From the NCBI GenBank assembly GCA_027364735.1, contig DAHXOT010000048.1:1-47462 (forward strand): a DNA stretch of 47,462 bases, read 5' to 3'. The translations under genes and the position numbers were made by a program. The notes beneath the pieces are model-generated. The model did no database searches. It was not told where the DNA came from and saw only the letters and a list, made by a program, of their open reading frames with translations. This document shows, piece by piece, positions 8,155 through 17,547 of the stretch; position 1 is the first letter of the stretch; each line of letters starts with the position of its first letter. This stretch comes from Hydrotalea sp. Lineage in GTDB: Bacteria; Bacteroidota; Bacteroidia; Chitinophagales; Chitinophagaceae.

Positions 8155-8694
8155 TTATTTATTTTTAGGGGCATCATTATAATCGTTAAACCACGATGCG
8201 TATTGTATATAATTATTCGCTATTCTGTTAATTTCTCCATGTACTAGCTCTTTTGTAATGTCTTTTAATTTTTTTGCAGGAACACCGGCATAAATAGTTC
8301 CGGTTTCTACAATAGTTCCTTCTGTTACAACCGATCCGGCAGCTATAATAGAATTGCTGTGTATAATACATCTATCCATTACAATAGCACCCATGCCAAT
8401 TAGTACATCATCTTCAATTGTACAACCATGCACAATGGCATTATGGCCAATAGAAACATTATTGCCAATAGTGGTTGCATGTTTTTCAAACGTGCAATGG
8501 ATAACTGCTCCATCTTGTATGTTTACCTTATTACCTATTTTAATGTAATTCACATCGCCACGTACAACTGTATTAAACCAAAAACTACAATTATCGCCTG
8601 TAAATACTTCTCCAATAATAGTTGCAGTGGGTGCCACAAAACAATTATTACCCAATTGCGGATGTTTATTTAAAACCGGTAGTATTAGTGCCAT
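8155..8694 (-). CDS. Gamma-carbonic anhydrase-like hexapeptide-repeat protein
   Basis: The 179-residue protein is a left-handed beta-helix of hexapeptide repeats (for example IIGEVFTGDNCSFWFNTVVRGD) in the gamma-class carbonic anhydrase family that includes YrdA/PaaY. The three zinc histidines fall at H66 (AVIH), H84 (SIGHN) and H89 (IVHGC), with the expected spacing, and a C-terminal helix packs at about 150-175. Family members are trimers; some hydrate CO2, others act as thioesterases or have no proven activity. The gene is divergent from the aminotransferase at 8763 and is probably cotranscribed with the small lipoprotein gene downstream. Confidence 0.87.
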   Translation of the reverse strand: MALILPVLNKHPQLGNNCFVAPTATIIGEVFTGDNCSFWFNTVVRGDVNYIKIGNKVNIQDGAVIHCTFEKHATTIGNNVSIGHNAIVHGCTIEDDVLIGMGAIVMDRCIIHSNSIIAAGSVVTEGTIVETGTIYAGVPAKKLKDITKELVHGEINRIANNYIQYASWFNDYNDAPKNK

Positions 8695-8762
8695 AATTTT
8701 TTAAAAATTGATAGAAAGCTTAATAAGCAAATATCTCAATTTCTTTTAAGAGATTTGTATTT

Positions 8763-9968
8763 ATGATACTAAACGAGAAAAATAATAATATTGGATTAAA
8801 TAGACACTTATTTCTGCAACATGTAGCACAAACTTCTGATTCTCCAATTGGTATTGAAATGGTTAAGGCAGAAGGTATTTACTTGTATGATGTTTCGGGA
8901 AAAAAGTATATAGATGGTATTTCGGGATTTAGTGTGGCTAATATTGGGCATAGTAATTTGTTGGTAGTTGAGGAAGTAAAAAAACAGGTTGAGCAATACA
9001 TGCACTTAATTGTGTATGGCGAATTTATTGAGCAGCCGCAAGTAGCTTATGCTAAAATGCTAACCGATAATTTGCCTTCATCGTTGAACTCGGTATATTT
9101 TACCAATAGTGGAACAGAAGCAACCGAAGGTGCTATGAAATTAGCAAAGCGAGTTACCAATCGTTCTAAAATAATATCATTTAAAAAATCATATCACGGA
9201 AGTACGCAAGGGGCATTAAGTGTAATGGGAGATGAGTATTGGCGTAATGCATTTCGTCCGCTTTTACCCAATATTTATTATGCCGAATTTGGAAGCGAAA
9301 ATGTGTTTGAGCTAATTGATGATACAACTGCTTGTGTTATTATGGAAATGATACAAGCTGAAGCAGGAATAATTGCACCATCGAAAGAGTGGATACAAGC
9401 TGTTAGAGAAAAATGCAATGAGCATCAGGTATTGATGATTGTTGACGAAATTCAAACTGGCTTTGGCAGAACAGGCTCTCTGTGGGCTTTTCAGCAATTT
9501 GATATAGTACCCGATATACTATTGTTAGGCAAAGCTTTAGGTGGCGGAATGCCTTTAGGTGCTTTTATTGCCGATAGAAAATTGATGAATACTTTAACGT
9601 ATAATCCGGTATTGGGTCATATTACTACTTTTGGTGGGCATCCGGTTTCTTGTACAGCTGGAAAAGCAGCATTCACCTTTTTATTGAATGGAAATTTAAT
9701 TAATACAGTTAAGCAAAAAGAACAATTTTTACTGCAGCATTTACAACATCCTGCAATAAAAGCTATACGAAGTGTTGGTTTGTTTATGGCTATAGAGTTT
9801 GATAGTTTTGAAACCAATCATTCTATTATTCAGCGTTGTATTAAAAATGGATTTATAACCGATTGGTTTTTATTTGCACCGAATTGTATGCGAATTGCTT
9901 TACCGTTAATTGTAACATTTGAACAATTGCAAGATGTAGTTGAAATTATTTTAAAAAGTTTAGAGTAA
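8763..9968 (+). CDS. Class III PLP-dependent aminotransferase (acetylornithine/ornithine aminotransferase-like)
   Basis: The 401 residues show the class III fold: a cofactor phosphate loop NSGTEATEGAMKLA at 115-128, SYHGSTQG at 143-150, the pyridine-binding aspartate in IVDEIQTGFGRTG (D228), and the Schiff-base lysine K257 in LLLGKALGGGMPLGAF. Relatives include acetylornithine, ornithine, 4-aminobutyrate and lysine epsilon-aminotransferases; the sequence alone does not settle the substrate. There are no arginine-biosynthesis neighbours here, which argues against calling it argD. It is a stand-alone gene between divergent and convergent neighbours. Confidence 0.85.
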   Translation: MILNEKNNNIGLNRHLFLQHVAQTSDSPIGIEMVKAEGIYLYDVSGKKYIDGISGFSVANIGHSNLLVVEEVKKQVEQYMHLIVYGEFIEQPQVAYAKMLTDNLPSSLNSVYFTNSGTEATEGAMKLAKRVTNRSKIISFKKSYHGSTQGALSVMGDEYWRNAFRPLLPNIYYAEFGSENVFELIDDTTACVIMEMIQAEAGIIAPSKEWIQAVREKCNEHQVLMIVDEIQTGFGRTGSLWAFQQFDIVPDILLLGKALGGGMPLGAFIADRKLMNTLTYNPVLGHITTFGGHPVSCTAGKAAFTFLLNGNLINTVKQKEQFLLQHLQHPAIKAIRSVGLFMAIEFDSFETNHSIIQRCIKNGFITDWFLFAPNCMRIALPLIVTFEQLQDVVEIILKSLE

Positions 9969-9997
9969 TTAACTATTAGCGGCAGCTTAATAAGGTG

Positions 9998-11143
9998 CTA
10001 CAAGTAAGTACAATGTTCTTGTCTGCAAAATTTTTTATAAATTTCTTCGTATTGCGGAATAATATTTTTAATATCAAAATGCAATGAATGATTATAGGCA
10101 GCCTCTTTCATTTCGGCTAAAGCTTCCTTGTTGCCTAAAATTTTAATAGCAAAATTGCTCATGCTTTTTACATCGCCAATATTAGCCATAAACCCTGTTT
10201 TATTTTGAAGGATAATTTCGGGTAAACCACCTGCATTGGTTGCAATAACAATAGATTTTGCAGCCATTGCTTCTAAAGCGGCTAAACCAAAACTTTCATA
10301 TTCACTGGTTAATAAAAACGCATCGCAAACGGCTAAAATTTCTTCAATTTGTTCTTGTTTTCCCACAAATCTAACATGATCTGTAACTTGTAGATCTCGT
10401 GTTAGTTCTTCCATAGCATGCCTTTCCGGTCCATCGCCTACCATTAAAAGTTTAGCGGGAATATGTTTTGATACTTCTACAAAAACTTTTATCACATCAT
10501 CTACACGTTTTATTTTTCTAAAGTTTGATGCGTGTACTAAAATTTTTTCGCCATTAGGTGCAATTACTTTTTTAAAAGCGTCGAAAGGTTTTTTATTAAA
10601 TCTGCTAACATCAACAAAGTTGGTAATTACTTCAATATCTTTTTTAATGGCAAAATTTTTGTACGTTTCTTCTTTTAAATTTTGCGATACGGCAGTAATG
10701 GCATCACTTTCATTAATAGAAAAAGTTACTACCGGTTCATATGTTTTATCTCTTCCTACTAAAGTAATATCAGTTCCGTGCAAAGTGGTTATAACAGGTA
10801 CATTACGACCGGTTTTATTTTTTATAATTTGCTTTGCCATATAAGCAGCACTGGCATGTGGTATGGCATAATGAACATGTAATAAATCTAAATCGTAATT
10901 GGTAATTACATCAACCATAGTACTGGCCAATGCAATTTCGTAAGGTGGATAATCGAATAGTGGGTAGGTGGGAACACTCACTTCATGATAAAAAATATTG
11001 GCGTTATATACGTTTAATCTTACGGGTTGCTGATAAGTAATAAAGTGCACTTGATGCCCTTCGTCGGCTAATGCTTTTCCTAATTCAGTTGCCAAAACAC
11101 CGCTACCGCCAAATGTTGGGTAACAAACAATTCCAATACGCAT
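9998..11143 (-). CDS. bshA: N-acetyl-alpha-D-glucosaminyl L-malate synthase BshA
   Basis: This GT-B glycosyltransferase (family 4) joins L-malate to GlcNAc from UDP-GlcNAc, the first step in making bacillithiol, the low-molecular-weight thiol of Firmicutes and many Bacteroidota. The 381 residues begin MRIGIVCYPTFGGSGVLATELG, the family's N-terminal signature, and contain LHVHYAIPHASAAYMAKQ, TTLHGTDITLVG, HASNFRKIKRVDDV and the nucleotide-sugar E-x7-E segment in SEYESFGLAALEAMAAK. Other bsh genes are not in this window. The gene is divergent from the M28 peptidase with a 159-bp gap. Confidence 0.92.
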   Translation of the reverse strand: MRIGIVCYPTFGGSGVLATELGKALADEGHQVHFITYQQPVRLNVYNANIFYHEVSVPTYPLFDYPPYEIALASTMVDVITNYDLDLLHVHYAIPHASAAYMAKQIIKNKTGRNVPVITTLHGTDITLVGRDKTYEPVVTFSINESDAITAVSQNLKEETYKNFAIKKDIEVITNFVDVSRFNKKPFDAFKKVIAPNGEKILVHASNFRKIKRVDDVIKVFVEVSKHIPAKLLMVGDGPERHAMEELTRDLQVTDHVRFVGKQEQIEEILAVCDAFLLTSEYESFGLAALEAMAAKSIVIATNAGGLPEIILQNKTGFMANIGDVKSMSNFAIKILGNKEALAEMKEAAYNHSLHFDIKNIIPQYEEIYKKFCRQEHCTYL

Positions 11144-11302
11144 AAAAAGTAATTATTGTTAAAGCTGTTAGTATTAATTATTCAATGCCAAAAGCTATGT
11201 CCTTAATATTTTCGTACAACGAAGTAACAATTAATTTTTCAATAGGTTTATCCATTCATCATAACTAGTTATTTCTTTCAACAAATAAAATATCTTTATC
11301 CT

Positions 11303-12670
11303 ATGAAGAAAATATTTTTTTGGATACTGATATTACCCTCAGTAGTACACGCACAAGTAAATGCGGATTCTCTTTTTATCAAGAAAATATCTGATGAGGT
11401 TTTAAGTAATGGTAAAGCATATAATTTATTGTACCAGTTAACCAAACAAGTTGGTGGCCGATTGGCTGGTTCTCCGCAATTTGCCAAAGCAGTAGATTGG
11501 GGTAAAACTTCCATGCAATTAATGGGTGCAGATACTGTGTATTTACAGCAATGTATGCTACCACATTGGGTGCGTGGTAAAGGAGATAAAGTGCAGATAG
11601 TTGCACTGAATGATAAGAAAGTAAATAGGCCATTAGATGCATTGGCTTTGGGTAACTCTTTTGGAGATGGCAAAACCATTACCGCCGAAGTGATTGCAAT
11701 TAGCAATTTTGCCGAGTTAGAGAAAAGAAAAAATGAAGTTAAAGGCAAAGTTGTTTTTTTTAATTATCCTTTTAATCACACTTATATAATTCCCGGAAGA
11801 GCTTATGGAGAAAGTGGTATTTATCGTTATTCCGGTCCAAGTCGTGCTGCAAAATATGGGGCTGTAGCAGTAGTTATTCGATCATTAACCGAGGCTACCG
11901 ATAATAATCCTCATACAGGTTCTTTGCATTATGATAGTGCGTATCCAAAAATTCCTGCAGCAGCAGTGGGTTTACAAGATGCAGATGCATTATGGAATTA
12001 TTGCCAATCGAACAAAGTAACAATAGCCATTACCATGCATGGCAGGCAATTGCCGGATACTATTGGATATAATGTAATTGGAGAATTAAAAGGCAGTGAA
12101 TTTCCGGATGAATTTATTACTGTTGGCGGTCATTTAGATAGTTGGGATGTTAATGAAGGTGCACATGATGATGGAGCCGGTGTAGTACATACCCTTGAAA
12201 TATTGCGTACGTTAAAAACATTAGGATATCATCCAAAGCATACTATACGATTTGTGCTATTTGCCAATGAAGAAAATGGTTTGCGTGGTGGAGAAAAATA
12301 TGCAGAAATGGCAAAAGCTAAAAATGAAAAACATGTTTTTGCATTAGAAAGTGATGAAGGTGGGTTTACGCCACGTGGTTTTGGATTTAATGTTACTGCA
12401 GCTCAATATCAAAAAATTGTACAATGGCAGCCGTTATTGAAACCGTATGGGGCTTGTGATTTTGAACGTGGTGGAGGTGGGGCTGATATTGGACCGCTGG
12501 CAAGTTTTTTTAAAATACCAATGGCGGGACTAAACCCCGATAATCAACGATACTTTGATATTCATCATGCAAGATCGGATGTGTTTGAAAGTGTAAATAA
12601 AAGAGAACTATTGCTTGGTGCAATAAATATGGCAGCACTAATTTATTTAATAGATAAAAATGGGATGTGA
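11303..12670 (+). CDS. Secreted M28-family zinc metallopeptidase
   Basis: The 455-residue protein has a signal peptide (residues 1-18, ending VVHA before Q). A PA-like insert domain spans about 115-250. The M28 catalytic core follows, with zinc ligands H277 and D279 in GGHLDSWD, D290 in AHDDGAG, catalytic/ligand glutamates in NEENG (323-324), D351 in SDEGG and a C-terminal histidine in FDIHHARSD (421-422). This layout is that of plasma glutamate carboxypeptidase-like peptidases, which release terminal amino acids from peptides. It lies just upstream of a TonB receptor but is separated from it by a terminator-like hairpin, so joint transcription is doubtful. Confidence 0.9.
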   Translation: MKKIFFWILILPSVVHAQVNADSLFIKKISDEVLSNGKAYNLLYQLTKQVGGRLAGSPQFAKAVDWGKTSMQLMGADTVYLQQCMLPHWVRGKGDKVQIVALNDKKVNRPLDALALGNSFGDGKTITAEVIAISNFAELEKRKNEVKGKVVFFNYPFNHTYIIPGRAYGESGIYRYSGPSRAAKYGAVAVVIRSLTEATDNNPHTGSLHYDSAYPKIPAAAVGLQDADALWNYCQSNKVTIAITMHGRQLPDTIGYNVIGELKGSEFPDEFITVGGHLDSWDVNEGAHDDGAGVVHTLEILRTLKTLGYHPKHTIRFVLFANEENGLRGGEKYAEMAKAKNEKHVFALESDEGGFTPRGFGFNVTAAQYQKIVQWQPLLKPYGACDFERGGGGADIGPLASFFKIPMAGLNPDNQRYFDIHHARSDVFESVNKRELLLGAINMAALIYLIDKNGM

Positions 12671-12703
12671 TTTTCTTACCAAAATCTATCTGTTGGTTAA
12701 ACT

Positions 12704-12728
12704 ATTAAAAAGGTTAAACCTTTTTAAT
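12704..12728 (+). terminator. Probable rho-independent terminator after the M28 peptidase
   Basis: ATTAAAAAGG and CCTTTTTAAT form a perfect 10-bp stem around the loop TTAAA, 34 bp after the stop. A broken T-rich run (GTTTCTTTGTTTT) follows. The stem has only two G-C pairs, so it may be weak; the A/T arms make it symmetrical in principle. Confidence 0.5.
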
Positions 12729-12778
12729 GTTTCTTTGTTTTAGGTTTTTTATTAATTTTTATATCAGCGAAATTGGTT

Positions 12779-15130
12779 ATGAAGTTTAAGTTTAATTTCT
12801 TTTTTAGCAATAAGCTAATTGTATTGTATTTTTTCGTTTTAATAGTGGTTCATGGTATTGCCCAAAACAAATTTACTGTAAGCGGTACTGTAAAAGACGA
12901 GCAAAGTGGCGAAATATTAATAGGTGCAACAGTAAAAATTCAGGAACTAAATATTAATGTAGTAACAAATGGATATGGTTTTTATTCTATCACAATTCCT
13001 AAAGGTAATTTTACGGTAGTAAGTAATTTTACCGGCTATCTATCTACTTCCCAAAAACTTAATATCAATACAAATATTCAATTACCAATTGAGTTACAAC
13101 CATTCTCCGATACGCTAAATGAAGTACTGGTTTATTCTAAAAAGAATAATGATAACATTACAAAACCAATTATGGGTGTTGAGAAGATTAATATGAAAGA
13201 AATTAATAAACTACCTGTTTTATTAGGCGAAAGAGATGTATTAAAAAGTATTCAATTATTGCCCGGAATAAAATCTGCCGGCGAAGGCAATAGCGGATTT
13301 TATGTTAGAGGTGGTGCTGCAGATCAAAATTTAATTTTATTAGATGAAGCACCAGTGTATAATGCTTCTCATTTATTAGGCTTTTTTTCAACCTTTAATT
13401 CCGATGCCATAAAAGATGTTACTTTATACAAAGGCGGGATGCCGGCTCAATATGGCGGACGTTTATCTTCGGTGGTAGATATTAAAATGAAAGATGGAAA
13501 TGCAAAAGATAATGTAGTAAGTGGCGGATTGGGTTTAATTTCTTCCAGATTAAATATTGAAGGCCCAATTGTAAAAGATAAAGGATCGTTTATTATTAGT
13601 GGCAGGCGAACTTATGCCGATGCATTTTTGCGATTATCGCCCGATTCTAACTTAAATAAAAATACACTCTATTTTTACGATTTGAATGTTAAAGCAAATT
13701 ATAGAGTAAGTAAAAAAGATCGATTATTTTTATCGGGGTATTTTGGAAGAGATGTATTGGGCTTTGGGCAAAGTTTTGGTACAGACTGGGGAAATGCAAC
13801 TGCCACTCTGCGATGGAATCATATTATAAGCAATAAAATATTTTCAAATACATCTTTCATATACAGCAATTACAGTTATAATATAAAAATTAAATCGGGT
13901 ACCGATAATTTTAAAATTACCTCTCAAATTCGAGATTTTAATGTAAAACAAGATTTTGATTATTTTATAAACAGTAACAATAAAATTAAGTTTGGTGCAA
14001 ATGTTATTCATCATACAGTAACTCCAGGGACTATTGCAGCAACTACAGGATCTAATATTAAAAGCAGCGAAATTCAAAATAAATTTTCAATAGAATCGGC
14101 TTTTTATGCATCGGATGAACTTTCTTTAAACAAGGGGATCAATATTGTATATGGATTAAGAGTATCTAATTTATCTGCTATTGGTCCGGGTAATTATTAT
14201 CGTTATGATTCAACCGGATACATTACCGATACATTACGTTATGCAAAAGGAAAAGTTGCTGCATCTTACTGGAATATTGAGCCAAGAGCTGCAGTAAGCT
14301 TTACATTAAATTCATTGAGCTCTATAAAAGTATCGTACAATAGAAATGTTCAAAATTTGCATCTTTTAAGTAATTCATCTACCGCAACACCTACCGATTT
14401 GTGGTTGCCAAGTACCAATAATATTAAACCCGAAATTGCCGATCAATTTTCAATAGGTTATTATAAAAACTCTGCAAATAATGTGTACGAGTTTAGTGTA
14501 GAAACGTATTATAAATGGCTGCAAAACCAAATAGATTATAAGCCGGGTGCCGATTTGCAAGCGAATGATAATATTGAGAGCGAATTGTTATTTGGCGATG
14601 GTAGAGCTTATGGTATTGAGTTTTTTGTAAAAAAGAAAGTAGGAAGATTGAATGGATGGATAAGTTATACTTTATCTAGAGCAGAAGAAAGATTTTCTAA
14701 AATTAATAATGGCAATTATTTCCCTGCAAGGCAAGATCAAACTCATAATATTTCTATTGTTGGCATATATCAACTAAGTAAATATTGGTCGTTGTCGGGT
14801 ACTTGGGTATATAATACCGGAAATGCAGTTACTTTTCCCAGTGGTAAATATCATGTAAATAATCAAACCGTTTTTTTATATACCGAAAGAAATGGTTACA
14901 GAATGCCCGCATATCATAGATTAGATATTGCCGCTACTTGGGAAAGTAAAAAAAATAAATTGAGAAAATATCAAAGCAGTTGGACAATAGGTTTGTACAA
15001 TGTATACGGTAGAGAAAATGCGTATTTAATTCAGTTTAAGGATGATCCTAAGAATCCTAACAAAACAGTTGCGGAGCAAACATCTCTATTTCGGTTTGTA
15101 CCAAGTATTACCTGGAATTTTAAATTTTAA
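12779..15130 (+). CDS. TonB-dependent receptor with N-terminal carboxypeptidase-regulatory-like domain
   Basis: I place the start at the ATG at 12779, not the TTG two codons upstream. The 783-residue protein has a signal peptide (about 1-28, ending GIAQ), a CarboxypepD_reg-like domain (30-108, FTVSGTVKDEQSGEILIGATV), a possible TonB box (LNEVLVY, 113-119), a plug domain (about 140-240, with LPGIKSAGEGNSGFYVRGG and MPAQYGGRLSSVVDIKMKDG) and a barrel ending in WNFKF. Such receptors bring nutrients across the outer membrane using TonB energy. The DUF4249-type lipoprotein gene begins 22 bp downstream, a pairing I recall as common in Bacteroidota and distinct from SusC/SusD. The substrate cannot be read from the sequence. 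Confidence 0.9.
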   Translation: MKFKFNFFFSNKLIVLYFFVLIVVHGIAQNKFTVSGTVKDEQSGEILIGATVKIQELNINVVTNGYGFYSITIPKGNFTVVSNFTGYLSTSQKLNINTNIQLPIELQPFSDTLNEVLVYSKKNNDNITKPIMGVEKINMKEINKLPVLLGERDVLKSIQLLPGIKSAGEGNSGFYVRGGAADQNLILLDEAPVYNASHLLGFFSTFNSDAIKDVTLYKGGMPAQYGGRLSSVVDIKMKDGNAKDNVVSGGLGLISSRLNIEGPIVKDKGSFIISGRRTYADAFLRLSPDSNLNKNTLYFYDLNVKANYRVSKKDRLFLSGYFGRDVLGFGQSFGTDWGNATATLRWNHIISNKIFSNTSFIYSNYSYNIKIKSGTDNFKITSQIRDFNVKQDFDYFINSNNKIKFGANVIHHTVTPGTIAATTGSNIKSSEIQNKFSIESAFYASDELSLNKGINIVYGLRVSNLSAIGPGNYYRYDSTGYITDTLRYAKGKVAASYWNIEPRAAVSFTLNSLSSIKVSYNRNVQNLHLLSNSSTATPTDLWLPSTNNIKPEIADQFSIGYYKNSANNVYEFSVETYYKWLQNQIDYKPGADLQANDNIESELLFGDGRAYGIEFFVKKKVGRLNGWISYTLSRAEERFSKINNGNYFPARQDQTHNISIVGIYQLSKYWSLSGTWVYNTGNAVTFPSGKYHVNNQTVFLYTERNGYRMPAYHRLDIAATWESKKNKLRKYQSSWTIGLYNVYGRENAYLIQFKDDPKNPNKTVAEQTSLFRFVPSITWNFKF

Positions 15131-15152
15131 ACGTATAAACGACAGTGTGAAA

Positions 15153-15929
15153 ATGAAAATGAATATCTATTTTTTTATAGGAGCTATATTTTTATGGCAA
15201 CTTACCTCGTGTAAAAAAATTATTAATGTAGATTTAAATAATGCTCCTTCGCAAATTGTTATAGAAGGTATGGTTACTAATGCCGATATAGCAAAAGTTA
15301 CCATTACACAATCTGTAAAATTTAGCAGCAATAATGTTTTTCCGCCTATTTCAGGTGCCAATGTATCTATAACAGATAATGCAGGTACTATTTTTCAGTT
15401 ATCCGAAAGCAACGCAGGAGTTTATACTGCTGCATTCATGGGTGTGCCAGGAAAGACTTATAATTTATTGGTTTCTATTCAAGGCAAAAATTATACTGCC
15501 ACATCTACAATGCCCTTACAAGTTAATTTACATACTTTATTAACCGATAAAATTCCATTTGGCAGCAAGTCTGTTAATATTGTTCAACCCAAATATACCG
15601 ACCCTAAAGGATTTGGTAATTATTATCAGTTTGTAGAAACTATTAACCATACCTTAAATCCTAAAATTTTTGTTTGGGATGATAGATATAACGATGGTGG
15701 TGTTAGTACAAGACCACTTATAGAGCCCGATAGTACAATTGTTAGTGGCGATACAATACAAGTTGAAATGCGATGTTTAGATAAAAATGTTTATCAATAT
15801 TTTACTGCACTATCCGACTTGCAAAATAATTCAACTACACCAGCCAATCCGGTGAGTAATATTTCCGGCGGATGTTTGGGCTATTTTAGTGCTCATACCA
15901 GTCAAAAAAAGAAAGTAGTAATTCCATAA
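15153..15929 (+). CDS. DUF4249-type lipoprotein, partner of the TonB receptor
   Basis: I choose the ATG at 15153 because the protein then opens with a lipoprotein signal MKMNIYFFIGAIFLWQLTSC (Cys20 at the lipobox LTSC). A longer reading from 15042 would run in another frame through the receptor gene. The 258 residues have KKIINVDLNNAPSQIVIEGMVTN, then an immunoglobulin-like stretch (ISGANVSITDNAGT, GVPGKTYNLLVSIQGKNYTATSTMP), and end GGCLGYFSAHTSQKKKVVIP, as I recall for DUF4249. The family has no proven biochemical role; by position it is probably a surface-exposed or periplasmic accessory of the receptor. Confidence 0.82.
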   Translation: MKMNIYFFIGAIFLWQLTSCKKIINVDLNNAPSQIVIEGMVTNADIAKVTITQSVKFSSNNVFPPISGANVSITDNAGTIFQLSESNAGVYTAAFMGVPGKTYNLLVSIQGKNYTATSTMPLQVNLHTLLTDKIPFGSKSVNIVQPKYTDPKGFGNYYQFVETINHTLNPKIFVWDDRYNDGGVSTRPLIEPDSTIVSGDTIQVEMRCLDKNVYQYFTALSDLQNNSTTPANPVSNISGGCLGYFSAHTSQKKKVVIP

Positions 15930-15953
15930 TTTAATAAGGTAACCATAAAATGG

Positions 15954-16658
15954 TTAAGCCGAGTAAAGTAAAAATATGGCTAATCGCTTATGAATATTGG
16001 GAACAAGCAGTTTCCAATGTTTAATAGATTTGGTTTGAATAGTTTCTTCGTTGCTTGTTATATCTACAGCAATACAAAATTTAGTTTCTTGTTTGCAAGT
16101 TTCTATAACATCTTTTATTAACTGATTATTTCTATAAGGTGTTTCAATAAATATTTGTGTACAATTGCGTTTATAAGAATCAATTTCTAATTCTTTTATC
16201 TTTTTCTTTCGTTCTTGCGAGTCAATTGGCAAATAACCGTGAAACTGAAAACATTGTCCATTCATACCACTGGCCATTAAAGCAAGTAAAATAGAGCTTG
16301 GTCCAACTAAAGGATGTATAATGGCATTTAGTTGCTGAGCAGTTTGCACTAAAATTGCTCCGGGGTCGGCTATTGCAGGGCAGCCGGCTTCGCTAAGAAT
16401 ACCAATATTTTTTCCTGCATTAAGCTGATCGATAAATTGCTGTTTTACTTCTTCTTCAGCTTTATGAATAGTAAACCATTTATAATCATCAATTATTATT
16501 TCTTTCCATAATTTCTTTAAAAACCTTCGGGCAGTTTTTTCATTTTCCACAAAAAAAACAGAACAGTCTTTTATAGCATTTGTAACATAAATAGGTATAG
16601 TTGCAATAGCCTCTTCATGTAAGGTAGTTGGTATAAGATAAACTTTTCCTGCAGGCAT
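15954..16658 (-). CDS. RsmI-like tetrapyrrole-methylase-fold SAM methyltransferase
   Basis: The 234-residue protein belongs to the tetrapyrrole-methylase fold group that includes RsmI, which 2'-O-methylates C1402 of 16S rRNA. Supporting segments are GILSEAGCPAIADPG (86-100), VGPSSILLALMASG (118-131), FHGYLP (139-144) and IFIETPYRNN. Canonical RsmI is about 280 residues; this protein is shorter and its N-terminus (KVYLIPTTLHEE) lacks the usual LYVVPTPIGNLxD form. Similar short paralogues occur in Bacteroidota, so whether it performs the C1402 reaction is uncertain. The gene converges with the DUF4249 gene, 24 bp apart. Confidence 0.75.
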   Translation of the reverse strand: MPAGKVYLIPTTLHEEAIATIPIYVTNAIKDCSVFFVENEKTARRFLKKLWKEIIIDDYKWFTIHKAEEEVKQQFIDQLNAGKNIGILSEAGCPAIADPGAILVQTAQQLNAIIHPLVGPSSILLALMASGMNGQCFQFHGYLPIDSQERKKKIKELEIDSYKRNCTQIFIETPYRNNQLIKDVIETCKQETKFCIAVDITSNEETIQTKSIKHWKLLVPNIHKRLAIFLLYSA

Positions 16659-16741
16659 TTTTTATTTTATATGGTGTAAAGATACTATTGTGCAGAAGCT
16701 AACACAAATAGTACAAATGCTTCAATTGTTATTGTGCAAAA

Positions 16742-17503
16742 TTATTCCGATTCTTTTAAAGGATAAATACTAAATGTTGCTGCAACTATTGCATAAGCAG
16801 GTGCTAAAACCCAACCTAATATAGGAATCCAATGCATAGTATAAAACAACATGCCATTACCAATAGCATATCCTTGGTGATTGGTAATAAAAAAAATACT
16901 TTCTCCTCTCGGTTTGCTATGTCTGTTCATGCAATAATCGAGCATTGAAAAACCATAATAATAGCTTTCTACAAAAAGTGCAATAATGGGAACTATTAAG
17001 CCAATAACAGGAATAATGCTGGCGAAAAGAAGTGCAATAACGTAAATGGACTGACGTATTATATTTCGGGTAACAATGCTACTGCTTCTTTTAATATCTT
17101 TTAATAATTGTGATGAATTGAATTGAAAATCTTTTTCTTCAATGATTGCTTCTATTTTTTGACTGAGATAGGCAAAAATGGGTGAGCCAACAAGTAAAAA
17201 AACATACTTAAAAAGCGAAAAATAAAATAACATCATTACTAACCATAATGCAAAACTGCTGATAGTGAAAAAGAAACCCATCCAGCCACTATCTAACTTA
17301 TCTAACCAATTTTTTAATCCTGTTTTTAGGGTAAGCCACTCAATAAAATTATTCGATGTGTGAGCAAAATAATACATGCTTATCATAAATAATATGCAGT
17401 ACAATATACCCGGAATTAATATCCATTTCCAAAGTTTATGTGTTTTAATAAATAAATGTGCTTTCCAATAGGCCTGCACTGCTATAATGATTTCTTTTAA
17501 CAC
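16742..17503 (-). CDS. EI24-like integral membrane protein
   Basis: The open frame extends to a TTG at 17542, but I prefer the GTG at 17503, which gives MLKEIIIAVQAYWKAHLF, a natural start for this family (253 residues), and leaves 44 bp to the divergent glycosylase gene. There are about four hydrophobic segments: WILIPGILYCILFMISMYYF, FFTISSFALWLVMMLFYFSL, VIALLFASIIPVIGLIVPII and a C-terminal stretch around IPILGWVLAPAYAIVAA. The pattern, with GYAIGNGMLFYTMHWIPILG near the end, resembles the EI24/CysZ-like domain family. CysZ transports sulfate, but no sulfur genes are near, so no substrate is proposed. Confidence 0.65.
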   Translation of the reverse strand: MLKEIIIAVQAYWKAHLFIKTHKLWKWILIPGILYCILFMISMYYFAHTSNNFIEWLTLKTGLKNWLDKLDSGWMGFFFTISSFALWLVMMLFYFSLFKYVFLLVGSPIFAYLSQKIEAIIEEKDFQFNSSQLLKDIKRSSSIVTRNIIRQSIYVIALLFASIIPVIGLIVPIIALFVESYYYGFSMLDYCMNRHSKPRGESIFFITNHQGYAIGNGMLFYTMHWIPILGWVLAPAYAIVAATFSIYPLKESE

Positions 17504-17547
17504 AATGGGGGTATTTTTACAACACGAATGTAACTTATTCAATACAA

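Noticed and set aside
11296-11748. A 150-codon open frame on the minus strand across the start of the M28 peptidase gene
   Set aside because: It lies inside a gene with clear signal peptide and family motifs on the other strand; its translation shows no recognisable domain.
15940-15956. Hairpin TAACCAT/ATGGTTA between the convergent DUF4249 and RsmI-like genes
   Set aside because: A 7-bp AT-rich stem with a three-base loop and no T-run on either strand; too weak to call a terminator.
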